DNA from: Orobanche coerulescens
Taxonomy: Eukaryota > Streptophyta > Magnoliopsida > Lamiales > Orobanchaceae
NCBI GenBank assembly: GCA_033398695.1
Contig: CM065806.1
Location: forward strand, 43,177,001 to 43,241,000
DNA length: 64,000 nt
Direction of reading: 5' to 3'
A model generated the notes under the pieces. That model had not been told where the DNA came from, ran no database searches, and saw only the letters and a list, made by a program, of their open reading frames with translations. The position numbers and the translations under genes were made by a program. Numbering within the stretch: the first letter of the stretch is position 1; each line of letters opens with the position of its first letter. Positions 46,755 to 58,595 of the stretch are shown piece by piece.

Positions 46755-47886
46755 GTATCCAATACCCATGTTCTTCAGATGTCTTTCTAAGACGGCCTGA
46801 GATAATGGCTTAGCCAGCGGGTCAGAGACATTATCTTCTGAGTCTACTCTTTGCAATGAAACATATCCTTTTTCCACCATCTCTCAAATGATGTGGTATT
46901 TTCTCTCTATATGCTTGGTGTTGTGGTGAGCCCTAGGCTCCTTGGCTTGGGCAACAGCTCCATCATTATCATAGAATAGTGATATAGGCAGCTCCGCATT
47001 AGGCACCACATTGAAGTTCTTGCACAAACTTCTGCATTCAAAATGCTTCTTTGCTAGCCTCTAAGGCAGCTTGATACTCTACTTGGCAGGTGGAATCTAC
47101 AGTAGTGGTTTGCTTGGAGCTTCTCCAAGATACTGCTCCTCCATTGAGAGTAAATAAATACCTAGATGTTGACTTAGAGTCGTCATTGTCTTCTTGAAAA
47201 TCAGAATCGGTGAATCCAATCACCTTCAGTTCTCCATCACCGTAAGTAAGAACCAAATCTCTAGTTTTTCTTAAGTACTTAAGAATGTTCTTTACGGCAG
47301 TCCAGTGTTCCCTTCCCGGGTTTGCTTGAAATCGGCTTACCATACTCACAGTGTAGGCTAAGTCCGGTCTCGTAGACAACATAGCGTACATGAGGCTACC
47401 CACTGTCGAGGCAGAGGGTACCTTACTCATCTCTCTATTGCCTTCCTCACTTTGAGGACACATTTTCGTGGTGAGATGAATTTCATGTCGCATGGGAAGG
47501 AACCCTCTTTTAGATTCATCCATCTTGAATCTTCTCAGGATTTTATCTATATATAGGACTTGGGAAAGTCCTATCATTCTTCGCGGTCTATCTTTGTAAA
47601 GACTGATCCCTAGAATATAGGAAGCTTCTCCCAAGTCTTTCATGGAGAACGTTTTAGAAAGCCAAGCTTTCACAGTGCTGAGCATTGCTATGTTATTTCC
47701 TATAAGTAGAATATCATCTACATATAGTACTAAGAACGCAATATTGCTCCCACTGACCTTTTTGTAAACACACGGTTCCTCCTTATTTCCTACGAAGTCG
47801 AAGTCCTTGACTGCTTCGTCAAATCGAAGGTTCCAACTCCGAGAAGCTTGCTTCAGCCCATAAATGGCTCGTTGCAGCTTACACAC
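46755..47886 (-). pseudogene. Ty1-copia reverse transcriptase C-terminus and RNase H
   Basis: Reads LQRAIYGLKQASRSWN, then the catalytic YVDD box (LVLYVDDILLIG), the LGISLYKDR segment and the RNase H part (GFTDSDFQ, SWRSSKQTTTVDSTCQVEYQA). A TGA at 47038-47040 replaces an expected tryptophan after EASKEAF. The RNase H tail, with DNDGAVAQAKEP and HHNTKHIERKYH segments, can be read below it in a shifted frame down to about 46755, with another stop. The N-terminal half of RT is absent: an integrase-side segment runs straight into the RAIYGLKQ region at about 47890, an internal deletion of several hundred bases. Confidence 0.85.
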
Positions 47887-47899
47887 CTTATCAGACCTT

Positions 47900-49066
47900 C
47901 GAAGTGGAGGTTGTGTTACAATAGGTTCGGTTCCTTATCCCTGATCAGATGTCTCCTTAGGACCTTCATTATGCTCTTCCAAAGAGATATTTCTACCCGA
48001 GCCACCTTCCTGAATGAATTCATCCTCAAGGAAGTGCGCTTGTAATGCCACAACGACCCTATGGTCTTCTGGCATGTAGAATAGATAACCCATCGAGTCC
48101 TCTGGGTATCCAATGAAACGTCCTTTGATGGACCTCGCTTCCAGTTTGTCCACCTTAGCCTTCTTGACATAGGCTGGACATCCCAAATCCTTATGTGATT
48201 AAGGCTTGGTTTCTTACCTTTCCACATCTCATGCGGAGTGATAGGAACGGATTTGGAAGGACATCTATTAAGGATATAGGCAGCGGTTAGTAAGGCATAC
48301 CCCCATAGGTAAGTAGGTAAATTAGTATAATTTAACATGGAGCGAACCATGTCCAACAAAGTTCGATTTCTCCTTTCTGAAACACCATTTAACTGTTGGG
48401 TTCCTGGCGGCGTGAATAGTGAAATTATTCTATGTTCCTTAAGGAACTCATCAAACTCTGTGCTCATATATTTGCCACCTCGGTCCGACCGAAGTGCTTT
48501 GATATGACATCCAGTCTGTTTTTCAACTAGGGCCTTAAATTCTTTGAATTTAGTAAAGGCTTCGGATTTATATTTCATTAAGTACACAATCCCATACCTA
48601 GTATGATCATCTATGAACGTTATGAAATATTGATATCCGTCTCGGGCTACTTCGAAAGCACCAAAAACATCGGTCTGTACCAATCCAAGTTTATCGGCAG
48701 CCCTTTTAAAAGTCCCTTTGAAGGGGGACTTAGTCATTTTGCCTCTAAGGCAAGATTCACAAGTTGGATAGGGTTCTACACCCAATGGACTTAAAAATCC
48801 ATCTTTCTCCATTTTCTGAACCTTGGCCTGACTAACATGACCAAGTCTAAGGTGCCATTTAAGAGCTTGATTAGTATCTTGCCTACCACGTTTCCTAATT
48901 ATAGTGTTCACTGCTGTTTTATTTTGCATGTTCAGATGATATAAACCATTCAACAATGTAGCTGTGCCAACCAATTTATTTCGAAAATAAATTTTACAAC
49001 TACCATTTCCAATGAAGAAACAAAATCCTTTCCGATCCAAGACTGGAATGGATACAATGTTTTTAT
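47900..49066 (-). pseudogene. Ty1-copia integrase (partial polyprotein)
   Basis: Contains the GAG-pre-integrase H-C motif (WHLRLGHVSQ..CESCLRGK) and the integrase core: DVFGAF (first D), FIDDHTRYGIVYL, RSDRGGKYMSTEF (second D) and NGVSERRNRTLLDMVRSML (catalytic E). The frame shifts at about 48190, after SLNHIRIW, and continues in another frame (IKGRFIGYPEDSMGYLFY) to about 47935. Upstream gag and protease are lost, because at 49066 the sequence is interrupted by another LTR. Confidence 0.87.
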
Positions 49067-49447
49067 TGTAACACCCCCAAAACCGTATGGGAATATTACA
49101 CGCCGTAGACCCTTTCCACAAGGATCTACCAGGCTAAACATCCATAAACAACCAAATGCTTGCCCGGCCAGGGTCAAACAATATAATAATACAGACCATT
49201 AAAGTCACTTACACATAAACACACAGACCGATGAGGTCACACAACTCTATCAACAGAACTGACTAACAACATTACCCACACAGGGGTCGAACATAATACA
49301 ACGGAAGACTGAATCAACTCTAACAATACAACAAAACTCTACCAACTCTCGACTCATGATTAGTATCGCAGCTCGTCATCCCCTTGTGCCAATCCTATGA
49401 CTGCTCCCCTGAACCTACATGTACCTGGATGCAGAACAGACATCCAC

Positions 49448-49490
49448 CCCCCGATTACTCGGGGGTTAGTAAAACTCCACTGTTTTACTA
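49448..49490 (-). promoter_or_regulatory. Double hairpin in the LTR 3' half, copy 3
   Basis: Arms CCCCCGA/TCGGGGG around TTAC, and TAGTAAAAC/GTTTTACTA around TCCACT. Compared with copy 1, the fourth pair of the second stem has changed from C-G to T-A on both arms. Confidence 0.65.
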
Positions 49491-49794
49491 GTGCAAGTAT
49501 AAAACGATACGAAATGCAACAAGTAAATAACAACTACGAATTTAATACGGTATCAAAATGTTCCCGAGAAGTTTTAGAATTTCGAACTCAAGTAAGAGAT
49601 ATTTGAAAAGGAACACATCATCTCGGGGATTTTTAAAGCAGAAATTCTTTTGGACCTCGAGTCCCAATTTACAAAACCTTTTCGTAAACATTAGGGCCTT
49701 GGCCCGATTCTCGTTTTAAAACACACTAGATAAGATATCATTATGAGTCCGAGACCCATATTTAAATTGTTACCCAAACAATCACTGTTACATG

Positions 49795-49904
49795 ATCATT
49801 GTTCGTACACATCATGTACCGAACTCCGGAGGCCTCGACGAACCTTACCCGGACCACACACACTGTTCGTACACATTATGTACCGAACTCCGGAGGCCTC
49901 AACG
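49795..49904. repeat. Tandem duplication in LTR, about 68 bp x 2
   Basis: The unit TGTTCGTACACAT.ATGTACCGAACTCCGG..GGCCTC is repeated. It contains the near-palindrome GTACACATTATGTAC. Confidence 0.85.
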
Positions 49905-50116
49905 TGTAATACCCGGTTGAAATTCATGTCATTTCAAATCTCCTCATTGTTCAAATTGTGTTTTGTTGGGCGAACCTTTGTAATCATTGCTTGGAACCAC
50001 CGTTTTGGGGTTTCCGTACTTCCCTTTCGTGTTATTGTTTCCCAGATATTGAGTCCTATTGCTTTTATTCTCTTCCCGGATCATTTTTCATCAATTTAGG
50101 ACCCAAGGGGGGTGTG

Positions 50117-50402
50117 GTCCGCGGCACAAGGAGTATGCGCTGCGGCACACCCATTTTCCAGACCTGGCCGAGCAGTCTGTACCTTGTGCCGCGACACATG
50201 CTGGCAGGGTCGCGGCACACTGTCGAGTCACTGCCGCGGCACACCTGTCCGGGCCGCGGCACACTCGTGTTGCATTTTTCGGCCAAACCGTCTGTACCTT
50301 GTGCCGTGGCACATGTCGACCGGGCCGCGGCACACTGCCGAGCCCTGGGAGCAGTTTTTGGGCCTGTGCCGCGTCACACTTCGGCTGGGCCGCGGCACAC
50401 AA
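50117..50402. repeat. Palindrome cluster in U3, GTGCCGCGGCAC type
   Basis: About ten copies of CCGCGGCAC or GTGCCGCG(G/A/T), several forming full GTGCCGCGGCAC-like palindromes, with TCACTGCC and CCGGGC spacers. The same cluster recurs at 56972-57173 in the 3' LTR. Confidence 0.85.
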
Positions 50403-51182
50403 TGCAGTCAACTGTATAATTACGTTTTTCTCAGCAAAATCAGCTCATTTCTCCATTTTTGCTTCTACCTGCGAGAGAGAGAGCTTGAGGGGAGGAGCTT
50501 TGCATCATCCATCACTTGAGGGTTTGATTTTCTTCATTTCCTTTCGATCGTGAAGCCCGGATAGTCGATCTAACGCGTATTCTCCGGATCATAGTGCTTG
50601 GATCTTCAAGAGGTAATTTCTTCAACATCTTGGATTTCGATTTTGTATTGAGTAATTATGTTTTGGATGTTAAGATCATGGTGTATGAAGTGATATACGC
50701 ATGATTATGGGCATGTTTGATTATTCATTGGATTATTGAAGGATTATTCAAGAACACTTTGAATATTGTGTTGGATTTTGGGGTTTTTCGTAGATTCGTC
50801 CGATTTATCCGATTTGAAGCTTGAGAACCTTGAGATTATGATGTATGTATACCATATGCATGTTTTTCCTACGATTTTACGGATTGGATTGTGCCGTTTT
50901 CGGACTTGTGGGAGTTTGGGAGATTTTCCAACCTCTAGTTGTTTATCCGTGTATTTCCATGAATCGTAGACGGGTTTCGGGAATTTCTTCGTGTAATTTG
51001 AGTATGGATAATTAATTATCATATTTCTTGCGAATCATTTAGGTGCCGGAAGCGCGTTCTTGGACCTACCGAACTCATACCGTTTTTCCGTTCGTTTTCT
51101 CGATGTCTCAAAGGCAAGTATATATTTATGATTGTACGTTCTCGACTTTGAAAGTAAGATATATGTTTGGCATAATTATTTA

Positions 51183-51320
51183 TATCCACTCCGGGACGGG
51201 CCGACGGGTCCTCTGAGGGTTTCGTAGCCTCTGGTGCGATTCCATGGATAATATGAATTAACCACTCCGGGACGGGCCGACGGGTCCTCTGAGGGTTCCG
51301 TAGCCTCTGGTGCGGTTCCA
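51183..51320. repeat. Tandem duplication in LTR, about 76 bp x 2
   Basis: The unit CACTCCGGGACGGGCCGACG.. ..GTAGCCTCTGGTGCG.TTCC occurs twice with two or three differences. Confidence 0.9.
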
Positions 51321-51456
51321 CGGTTGATCATGTATGTATTGATGCGGTTCTATGAGATTTAGTTATTCCGGAATACTAGTCTTGAATTGATGAATTGACG
51401 GTTACATTTACTTTATTGTCGAGAAGTATTGTGTTTCATACTTAATATACTTGCAC

Positions 51457-51487
51457 TAGCTATTCGACGGCTAACCCCTTTATGGGG
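51457..51487 (+). promoter_or_regulatory. Hairpin pair in the LTR 3' half, plus-strand copy
   Basis: TAGC/GCTA and CCCC/GGGG short stems in the same order and with the same CTTGCACTAG entry as the longer hairpins of the minus-strand LTRs (copies 1-3). Confidence 0.45.
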
Positions 51488-51884
51488 GAAATACTTTTTA
51501 TGTATTTCAGGTTCCAGGAGATCGGACAGGCCGGTATCGAGTCGGCATGAAGATGGTGGGCAAGTGTGATACTGTGTCTTTCCTCCGGTTGTGTTTTGAG
51601 TTGTCCATTCAGTGTTGTACTGGAATGGTTATTAAATACTCGAGTATTGTTTTCCATCTTCCTTGATGTTCCGGCCTGTGTTTGCCGAGGTATTGATTTG
51701 TGTTGTGATGTCTTTGTATACATTGGTTATGTTTTGAATATCCTTTGTATTGTTCTCCATTCCACTGTATGTAGACCTTCTCGGTCAAAATCTATAGTTC
51801 CGTGTATGTTTAGCCTTGTGGGTCCCACGGAGGGGCTTACGGCGCTGCAATATTCCCTGAATAACTTGGGGGTGTTACAGAATA

Positions 51885-51896
51885 TGGTATCAGAGC
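51885..51896 (+). promoter_or_regulatory. Primer-binding site, initiator Met tRNA
   Basis: TGGTATCAGAGC, complementary to the 3' end of plant initiator methionine tRNA, five bases after the LTR end. Confidence 0.9.
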
Positions 51897-52123
51897 TTAG
51901 GTCTATGGATAGCTAGGCTGTCGGTCTTTTGGGTCGAATGAGTCGTCATTTGTCCACAGTATCACTACTCTGCCATCATCACAGTGCGACCGGTACTTGT
52001 AAGACCTCTTACTCTTCTGGTGTTTCCTTATTTGTTATGCTTCTTTTATTGGTATTCTTGAGAATCGATCACCTTAAGGACATGCGATTGAACTGTACTT
52101 ACGTGCCTTGTGTGTTCTTCAGT

Positions 52124-54118
52124 ATGTCAGGTGGTAGGGGCTGTGGCCGTGGACGAGGAAGAGGTCGTGGCGCGGCCGTTTCCATCAGTTCAGTTGCGGG
52201 GTCGACCAACCCCAGTTTTTCGAACTCAGTACATCCCAACACCGAAAGTCAACACGACCAGTTGAATGTTCAGGGGAACAACACGGACGTTGGAATTGCG
52301 AATGCACTTCAACAATTGGCTACTCAGATGACTATTTTAGCCCAAACTGTTCAGCTGAATAATCCGAACCCGAACACGGATGCCTTACTTCAGAATGTGA
52401 TCCGCATGCACCCTCCACAGTTTGGCGGTGCCATAGACACGTTAGGCTGGGAAGATTGGCTAGTGGAATTGGAAAAGATTTTCGAGGCGGTTGATTGCCC
52501 CGAAGTGAGGAAAGTACCGATTGCTCAGTATTTCCTCACTAAGGAGGCCGCTACCTGGTGGAAGGTCATCAAGCCACAGGATCGTATTGCCACGTGGGAT
52601 GAATTTAAGGAGCTTTTGGAGGCCGAGTTTTGTCCTTGGCCGGTGCGAGAGGGCCGAATACGAGCCTTTTTCGAGTCTAAACCACAAGATATTCCCGTTT
52701 CGCAGGCGATCGTGGAGTACAACCAACAATTGATCCATGTAAAGGATCAAGTGCGTAACGAGCGTGATAAGATCCGTTATTTTGATATGCGGATGAATTT
52801 GGACTTACGGCGGTACATGGCCGGATTTGCTTGTACCACACTGAAAGAGTATCAGGACAGAGCTTTAGCCCATGATATGTTGAGCCCCGACAACGATACC
52901 GTTGAAGAACCGAAGAAGCAGAAAGTCGCAGGAAATTTTTCGGGCTCTAAGGGTGGCAACTTTCAGAGGTCACATACGACTAATCATTATGCCGGACAGT
53001 CGTCACGTTCTAATAAAGGAAAGAGGGGTTACCGTCCTACTCCGAGTACCTCAAATCGCACGGTGACTTGCTATAATTGTGGCCGTTCAGGCCACGTTAA
53101 TTTGGAATGCCACTTTCCACAATTGAAGTGTCACATGTGTGGACAGATGGGACATAGAGCGGCTTATTGTTCCGAGCCGAATCAGACTTTGGACACTCGG
53201 GCTTCTGCCCCAGCACCACTTGATCAAAGTATGAATCGACGACAATCTTTTGGTCAACCTCAGCAGAATTTCGGCAGGGGCTGGGGCCGGGGTCAGAACG
53301 CTGGAGGGGGGAACTCTAGCGTCGGTTCGGTACAGCCACGGGTCTATGAGATGCGTCGAACAGACGAACCCGACGCGGCGGTGGCTTCAGGTACCATTCA
53401 TATTTTATCTTATCAAGTCCGTGTACTTTTTGATACGGGTGCTACACATTCTTTTATTTCTTTGGAGTGTGTACGCCGTTTGGATATAACTTGTTTGACT
53501 GCTTGCAATCCCTTCATCGTGAAACTGCCTAGCGGGGATAGAATTGTGGGGAACCGGGAGATTAGAGATTTTCCGGTGATTAATTCCGGTATGGAATGGT
53601 TGTCGAATCTGATTGTAGTTGATATGGAAGGCGAGGACGTGATCCTCGGCGAGGATTGGCTTGATAGTCACCAAGTGATTATGAATTACCGTACCAAGGT
53701 TATCACCATGATGACTAAATACGGATCTGAGTACTCATTTTTGGGACGTAAGTCGGGCCAATCCAAGTTACTTATCAATGCCATGAAGGCCGTAAAACTT
53801 TTGAATAAAGGTTGTACAGGCTATTGGTGTTATGTCTTGAAAACGGAAGGAAATAAAGTCAATTTCTCTTTGATTCCGGTTGTTAATGAGTATCCCGATG
53901 TTTTTCCAAATGATCTCCCGGGATTACCGCCAGATCGAGAGATAGAATTTACCGTAGACTTAGAGCCAGATGCGGCTCTGATTTCTAAAGCACCTTATCG
54001 GATGGCACCTTCCGAGATGCAGGAATTGAAGACTCAGTTGGGAGAACTTCTGGAAAAAGGGTACATCAGACCGAGCGCTTCGCCTTGGGGACACGCCTGT
54101 TCTTTTCGTGAGGAATAA
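52124..54118 (+). pseudogene. Chromodomain Ty3 gag-protease-RT (first part)
   Basis: Start at the ATG at 52124, which opens the MSGGRGCGRG basic N-terminus; the same frame is open upstream but not protein-like. Gag core (Retrotrans_gag) at about residues 108-215, with WEDWLVELEKIF and AATWWKVI. Two CCHC zinc knuckles at about 316-330 and 337-351 (C-x2-C-x4-H-x4-C), then a GRGWGRGQ-rich linker. The aspartic protease motif DTGATHS starts at residue 437. After ILGEDWLDSH and the YPDVFP segment, RT begins. The frame breaks at about 54090 (after the SASPWG segment) and ends at 54118; RT continues in another frame from 54108. The intact element would encode capsid and replication enzymes; this copy is broken. 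Confidence 0.92.
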
Positions 54119-56734
54119 GGATGGTTCACTACGTTTGTGCATCGACTACCGTGAGCTGAGCAAAGTAACCATCAAGAAAAAATATCCTTTGCCTCGTATA
54201 GACGATTTATTTGATCAATTGCAAGGAGCTGCGGTTTTCTCGAAGATTGATTTAAGATACGGGTATTATCAACTCAGGGTGAGGGAGTCGTATGTTCCGA
54301 AGACGGCATTTCGGACGAGATATGGGCATTATGAATTTATAGTTATGCCTTTTGGGTTGACAAATGTGCCGGCAGTATTCATGCAATTAATGAATAAGAT
54401 ATTCATCGAGTACCTCGACAGGTGTGTAGTCGTCTTTATTGACGACATCTTGATCTATTCTCGAGATAAGGAGGAACATGCCTGACACTTGTGTTTGATT
54501 CTGGACAATTTGAGAACCGAGCACCTCTATGCAAAATTCTCGAAATGTGAGTTTTGGTTGGAAGAAGTTATGTTTCTCAGCCATGTGATTTCGGCCGAAG
54601 GGGTTCGTGTAGACCTGCAGAAGATTGAGGCAGTGCTAGATTGGGCACCGCCTAAAAATGTTAAGGAAGTTCGTAGCTTTTTGGGCCTTGCTGGGTATTA
54701 CCGTCGGTTTGTCGAGGGGTTCTCGAAACTCGCTCGGCCGCTTACGAAATTACTCCAGAAGACCGAAAAGTTTATTTGGACGGATGAGAGACAACAGAGC
54801 TTCGATGAACTGAGGAGACGATTGACTTCAGCGCCGATTTTAACTTTACCGCATGGTAGCGAGGGCTTTGCAGTTTATAGTGACGCTTCGGGTCAAGGCC
54901 TGGGCTGTGTACTTATGCAGCATGATAAGACGATAGCTTTTGCGTCACGACAATTAAAGCCTTATGATATGAATTATCCTACTCACGATTTAGAGTTGGC
55001 CGCAATTGTCTTCGCACTCAAGATTTGGCGGCATTATTTGTATGGTTCACCGTGCCGGATTTATACCGATCACAAGAGCCTGAAGTATATTTTCAGTCAG
55101 AAGGAGCTGAATATGAGACAGAGACGTTGGTTAGAGTTGATAAAGGATTATGATTTAGAAATTCTTTACCACCCCGGAAAAGCCAATGTCGTTGCGGATG
55201 CTTTGAGCCTCAAATCGGCATCTCTTCAGATGCTCGAGGTTCTTACATCGCAGACAAAAATTCGTCAAGATTTAATGGAGCTAGGGATAGAAGTTTGGCT
55301 TCAGCGAGTACAGGGACAGTTGTGTACTCTCGAAATTACTCCGTCCTTGGTTGATGACATCAAAGGGAAGCAGTGGAGTGACCCGATGATTTCTCAACTG
55401 AAGGAAGATGTAATTAAAGGAAAAGCTCCTGGCTTTATGGTTCACGAGGATAGTATTCTGAGATTTCAGGGCAGGCTTTGTGTTTCGAACGATTTAGAGT
55501 TGAGGCAGAGAATTCTCCGAGAAGCTCATGCTACGCCTTACTCAATCCACCCCGGGACGAGTAAGATGTACAAATATTTGAAGCGCAATTTTTGGTGGAA
55601 TAACATGAAGAAGGATGTTACGGAGTTTGTACTACAGTGCTTGACGTGTCAACAAGTCAAGATCGAACATCAATGACCAGCGGGGTTGTTGAAACCGCTT
55701 CCCATTCCCGAGTGGAAGTGGGAAGACATCTCTATGGACTTCATCACTGGCATGCCAAGAACTCGGGCCGGAATGAATATGATTTGGGTAATTGTCGATC
55801 GGTTGACCAAATCTGCACACTTCTTGGGTATTAAGGATACTTGGGGACCAGATAGATTGGCTCGAACCTTTATTGCTGAGATCGTGAGGTTACACGGTGC
55901 CCCCAAGACCATTGTTTCTGATCAAGACGGCCATTTCATATCGCATTTTTGGCAGGCCGTTCATCAGGCTCTGGGTACGGAGTTGAGATTGAGCACTTCC
56001 TTTCATCCTCAGTGGGACGGTCAAACAGAGAGGACGATTCAGACGTTGGAAGATATGTTGCGGGCTTGTGCCTTAGATTGGAGTAATGATTGGGAGCTTC
56101 ACTTACCGTTGATCGAGTTTGCTTACAATAATAGTTGGCATGCGTCGATCAAAATGGCACCCTTCGAGGCACTATATGGTAGGCGATGTAGGTCGCCATT
56201 ATGTTGGGACGAGGCTTCGGAGCTAGTTGGGACGGAGCCGTATATGTTGATGGAGACTAAGGAAAAGATTTTTATTATCCGGGACCGATTGCTGGCTGCC
56301 AGAGTCGTCAGAAATCTTATGCTGATACTCGTCATCGACCCTTGGAGTTTGAGGTGGGGGATCATGTCTTGCTCAAGGTATCGCCGACCAGAGGAGTTTT
56401 CCGCTTCGGGAAAAAGGGGAAACTTAGTCCGAGGTATATCGGACCCTTCGAGATTTTGGATAGAGTTGGAGATTTAGCTTATCGCTTGGCGTTGCCTCCA
56501 GCTTTGAGTCACGTCCACAGTGTTTTTCATGTGTCTCAGTTGAGAAAGTACGTAGCCGAGGATATTACCTTTCCGGAGAAACCCGTGAAGATCCTTGAGC
56601 GTCGCGAGAAACAACTTCGACATAAGATCATTCCACTGGTTAAAGTGCAATGGTCGAGGCATGGGGTCGAGGAGGCGACTTGGGAGACGGAAGAGAAGAT
56701 GCGGGTGGAATACCCCAAACTATTTATTTCTTAA
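54108..56734 (+). pseudogene. Chromodomain Ty3 pol: RT, RNase H, integrase, chromodomain
   Basis: RT segments ([12 protein letters not shown], the FIDDILIYS active site at about 54440), then RNase H ([25 protein letters not shown]). Integrase has a zinc finger ending CLTCQQVK and a core with SMDFITGMPR, SDQDGHF and the glutamate in GQTERTIQTLEDML. The C-terminal chromodomain-like segment (about 56585-56700) has VQWSRHGVEEATWE. Two stops, at 54483-54485 and 55674-55676, are TGA where relatives have arginine (consistent with CGA to TGA). There is one frameshift at about 56310-56340. The chromodomain and the long LTRs place it in a Tekay/Del-type chromovirus group; the exact clade is an inference. 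Confidence 0.92.
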
Positions 56735-56772
56735 GTTTCGGGACGAAACTTCTTTTTAGAGGGGGAGAAAGT

Positions 56773-57205
56773 AATACCCGGTTGAAATTCATGTCATTTC
56801 AAATCTACTCATTGTTCAAATTGTGTTTTGTTGGGCGAACCCTTGTAATGGAACTACCGTTTTGGGGTTTATGTACTTCCATTTCGTGTTATTGTTTCCC
56901 AGATATTGAGTCCTATTGCTTTTATTCTCTTCCCGGATCATTTTTCATCATTTTAGGACCCAAGGGGGGTGTGGGCCGCGGCACAAGGAGTGTGCGCCGC
57001 GGCACACCCATTTTCCAGACCTGGCCGAGCAGTCTGTACCTTGTGCCGCGGCACACTGCCGAGTCACTGCCGCGGCACACCCGTCCGGGCCGCGGCACAC
57101 TCGTGTTGCATTTTTTCGGCCAAACCGTCTGTACCTTGTGCCGCGGCACATGTCGGCCGGGCCGCGGCACACTGCCGAGCCCTGGGAGCAGTTTTTGGGC
57201 CTGTG
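56773..57205 (+). mobile_element. 3' LTR of the chromodomain Ty3 element, truncated
   Basis: Follows a polypurine tract (GAGGGGGAGAAAG) and matches the first ~500 bp of the 5' LTR with several substitutions and a few short deletions (one removes ~9 bp near 56849, another part of the palindrome cluster). It stops at 57205, where a minus-strand Tat-type element begins; ~1.5 kb of the LTR is missing. Confidence 0.88.
56972..57173. repeat. Palindrome cluster, GTGCCGCGGCAC type (3' LTR copy)
   Basis: Same array as 50117-50402, shortened by loss of about one unit (after TGTGCCGCG at 57045). The palindrome core is cleaner here than in the 5' LTR. Confidence 0.8.
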
Positions 57206-58595
57206 ATATATTTTTTTGTAATAGACTTTTATTAACACAACACCAACTTTTTTCCACACCTCTTCATACAAAATACTTTTTGAAGTGACATATGTTCCAA
57301 GGTCTTTTGATGGGGTGCCCTTCCATATCTTCGAGCTCATAAGCTCCCCCCGCATAAATTCGGATTACTTTGTAAGGGCCCTCCCAGTTCGGCTCCAACT
57401 TTCCTGTTTTTCTGAGGGCATCGGCTCGCCTAAGCACCAAATCACCGACCTGGAATTGTCTCTTCCTGACTCTTTTGTCATGAGCTGCTTTCGTCAGGCT
57501 TTTGTATCTTTCAGTTCGTGCCGCGGCCGCTTCCCTTCTTTATTCTATAGTATCTAACGCCTCCTTCATTATTTCCTCGTTCTCTACCTCGTTGAACCAT
57601 CGAACCCGATGAGCCATTTCTCCGACTTCTGCTGGGATGACGGCTTCGGACCCGTATACCATACTGAAGGGTGTTTCTCCTGTTGACGATATAGGTGTGG
57701 TCCTATATGACCATAGTACCGAGCTGAGCTCATCCACCCATCCTCCTCCAACTTTGTCCAAGCGGGTTTTGATTCCCTGCAAGATTGTTCTGTTAGTTAC
57801 CTCCACTTGCCCATTAGCCTGCGGGTGAGCAACCGCAGCGAACCTTTGCCTGACATGCATACCCTCGCACCAGGAGTGGGTTCTCTTCCCATTGAATTGG
57901 GTTCAATTATCTGAGATGAGTATCTGGGGCGCTCCGTACGTGGAGAAAATGTTGTTAAACAGAAAACTTATGATTCTTTGCTCGGTTATGGTGGCCACGG
58001 GCTCGGCTTCTACCCACTTGCTGAAGTAGTCTATGGCTACTACTAAGAACTTTCTTCCTCCCGAGCCAGGTGTGAACTGCCCCATAATATCAATTCCCCA
58101 TTTGGCGAATGGACAAGGTGCTCCCATGGTAATCATATTCTCGATTGGGATGTGAATTAAGGGTGCATGCACTTGACATTTTTGGCATCGCCTAACCATT
58201 TCCACTGCTTTCTTGCTCATGGTCGGCCAGAAAAAACAAGCCCTTAGTGTTTTGCTAATTAGCGCTCTTCCTTTGGTATGGTCTCCGCAGCACCCTTCAT
58301 GGATTTCTTCCAATATACTCTGCCCTTCTTCTTCCGAAACGCATCGTAGGTATGGACCGAGGTAGGACCTCTTGTATAGCTCATCATTAATGCAACAGAA
58401 CCTTGCTGCTCTTCGCACAATTTTCATTCTTTCTTGCCTTTCCCTGGGTATTTCTGCCCTTCTTAGGTATGCCAACAAAGGAGTTCGCCAATCTGCCATC
58501 TCGTTCACCTCCATCACCTGTTTCATGATGCTACTCTGGGCTGCTCCCAGAATCGTTACTGTTTGCGAGCGGCAATCCACCAAGGAGCTACCCAT
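57206..58595 (-). pseudogene. Tat-type Ty3 integrase
   Basis: From 58595 downwards: a zinc-binding region (HEGCCGDHTKGRAL.. CQKCQVHAP), the core IDIMGQFTPGSGGRKF and VVAIDYFSKWVEAEPVA, then the second aspartate (ILISDN), and in the next frame NGQVEVTNRTILQGIK with the catalytic E. The C-terminus (GDLVLRRADALRKTGKLEPNW-like, about 57460) reads on below 57540 past a TAG and ends near 57270. A TGA at 57903-57905 stands where relatives have glycine (DNGTQF). The element stops at 57206, about 65 bp past the end of the integrase, so its 3' LTR is missing. Confidence 0.85.

Larger units (their letters stand above)
49067..49904 (-). mobile_element. Chromovirus-like LTR fragment (3' side)
   Basis: In plus sense begins TGTAACACCCCC at 49067, inserted into the copia integrase (preceding bases TTTAT). 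It carries a double hairpin (49448-49490) and a 68-bp tandem duplication (49795-49900). It is cut at 49904 by insertion of the next element. Confidence 0.75.
49905..51879 (+). mobile_element. 5' LTR of chromodomain Ty3 element, 1,975 bp
   Basis: Starts TGTAATACCCGG and ends GGGGGTGTTACA. The bases before it are CAACG. It contains the GTGCCGCGGCAC palindrome cluster (50117-50402), a GA-rich leader start at about 50465, two ~76-bp direct repeats (51183-51320) and a hairpin pair (51457-51487). A primer-binding site follows. Confidence 0.88.
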
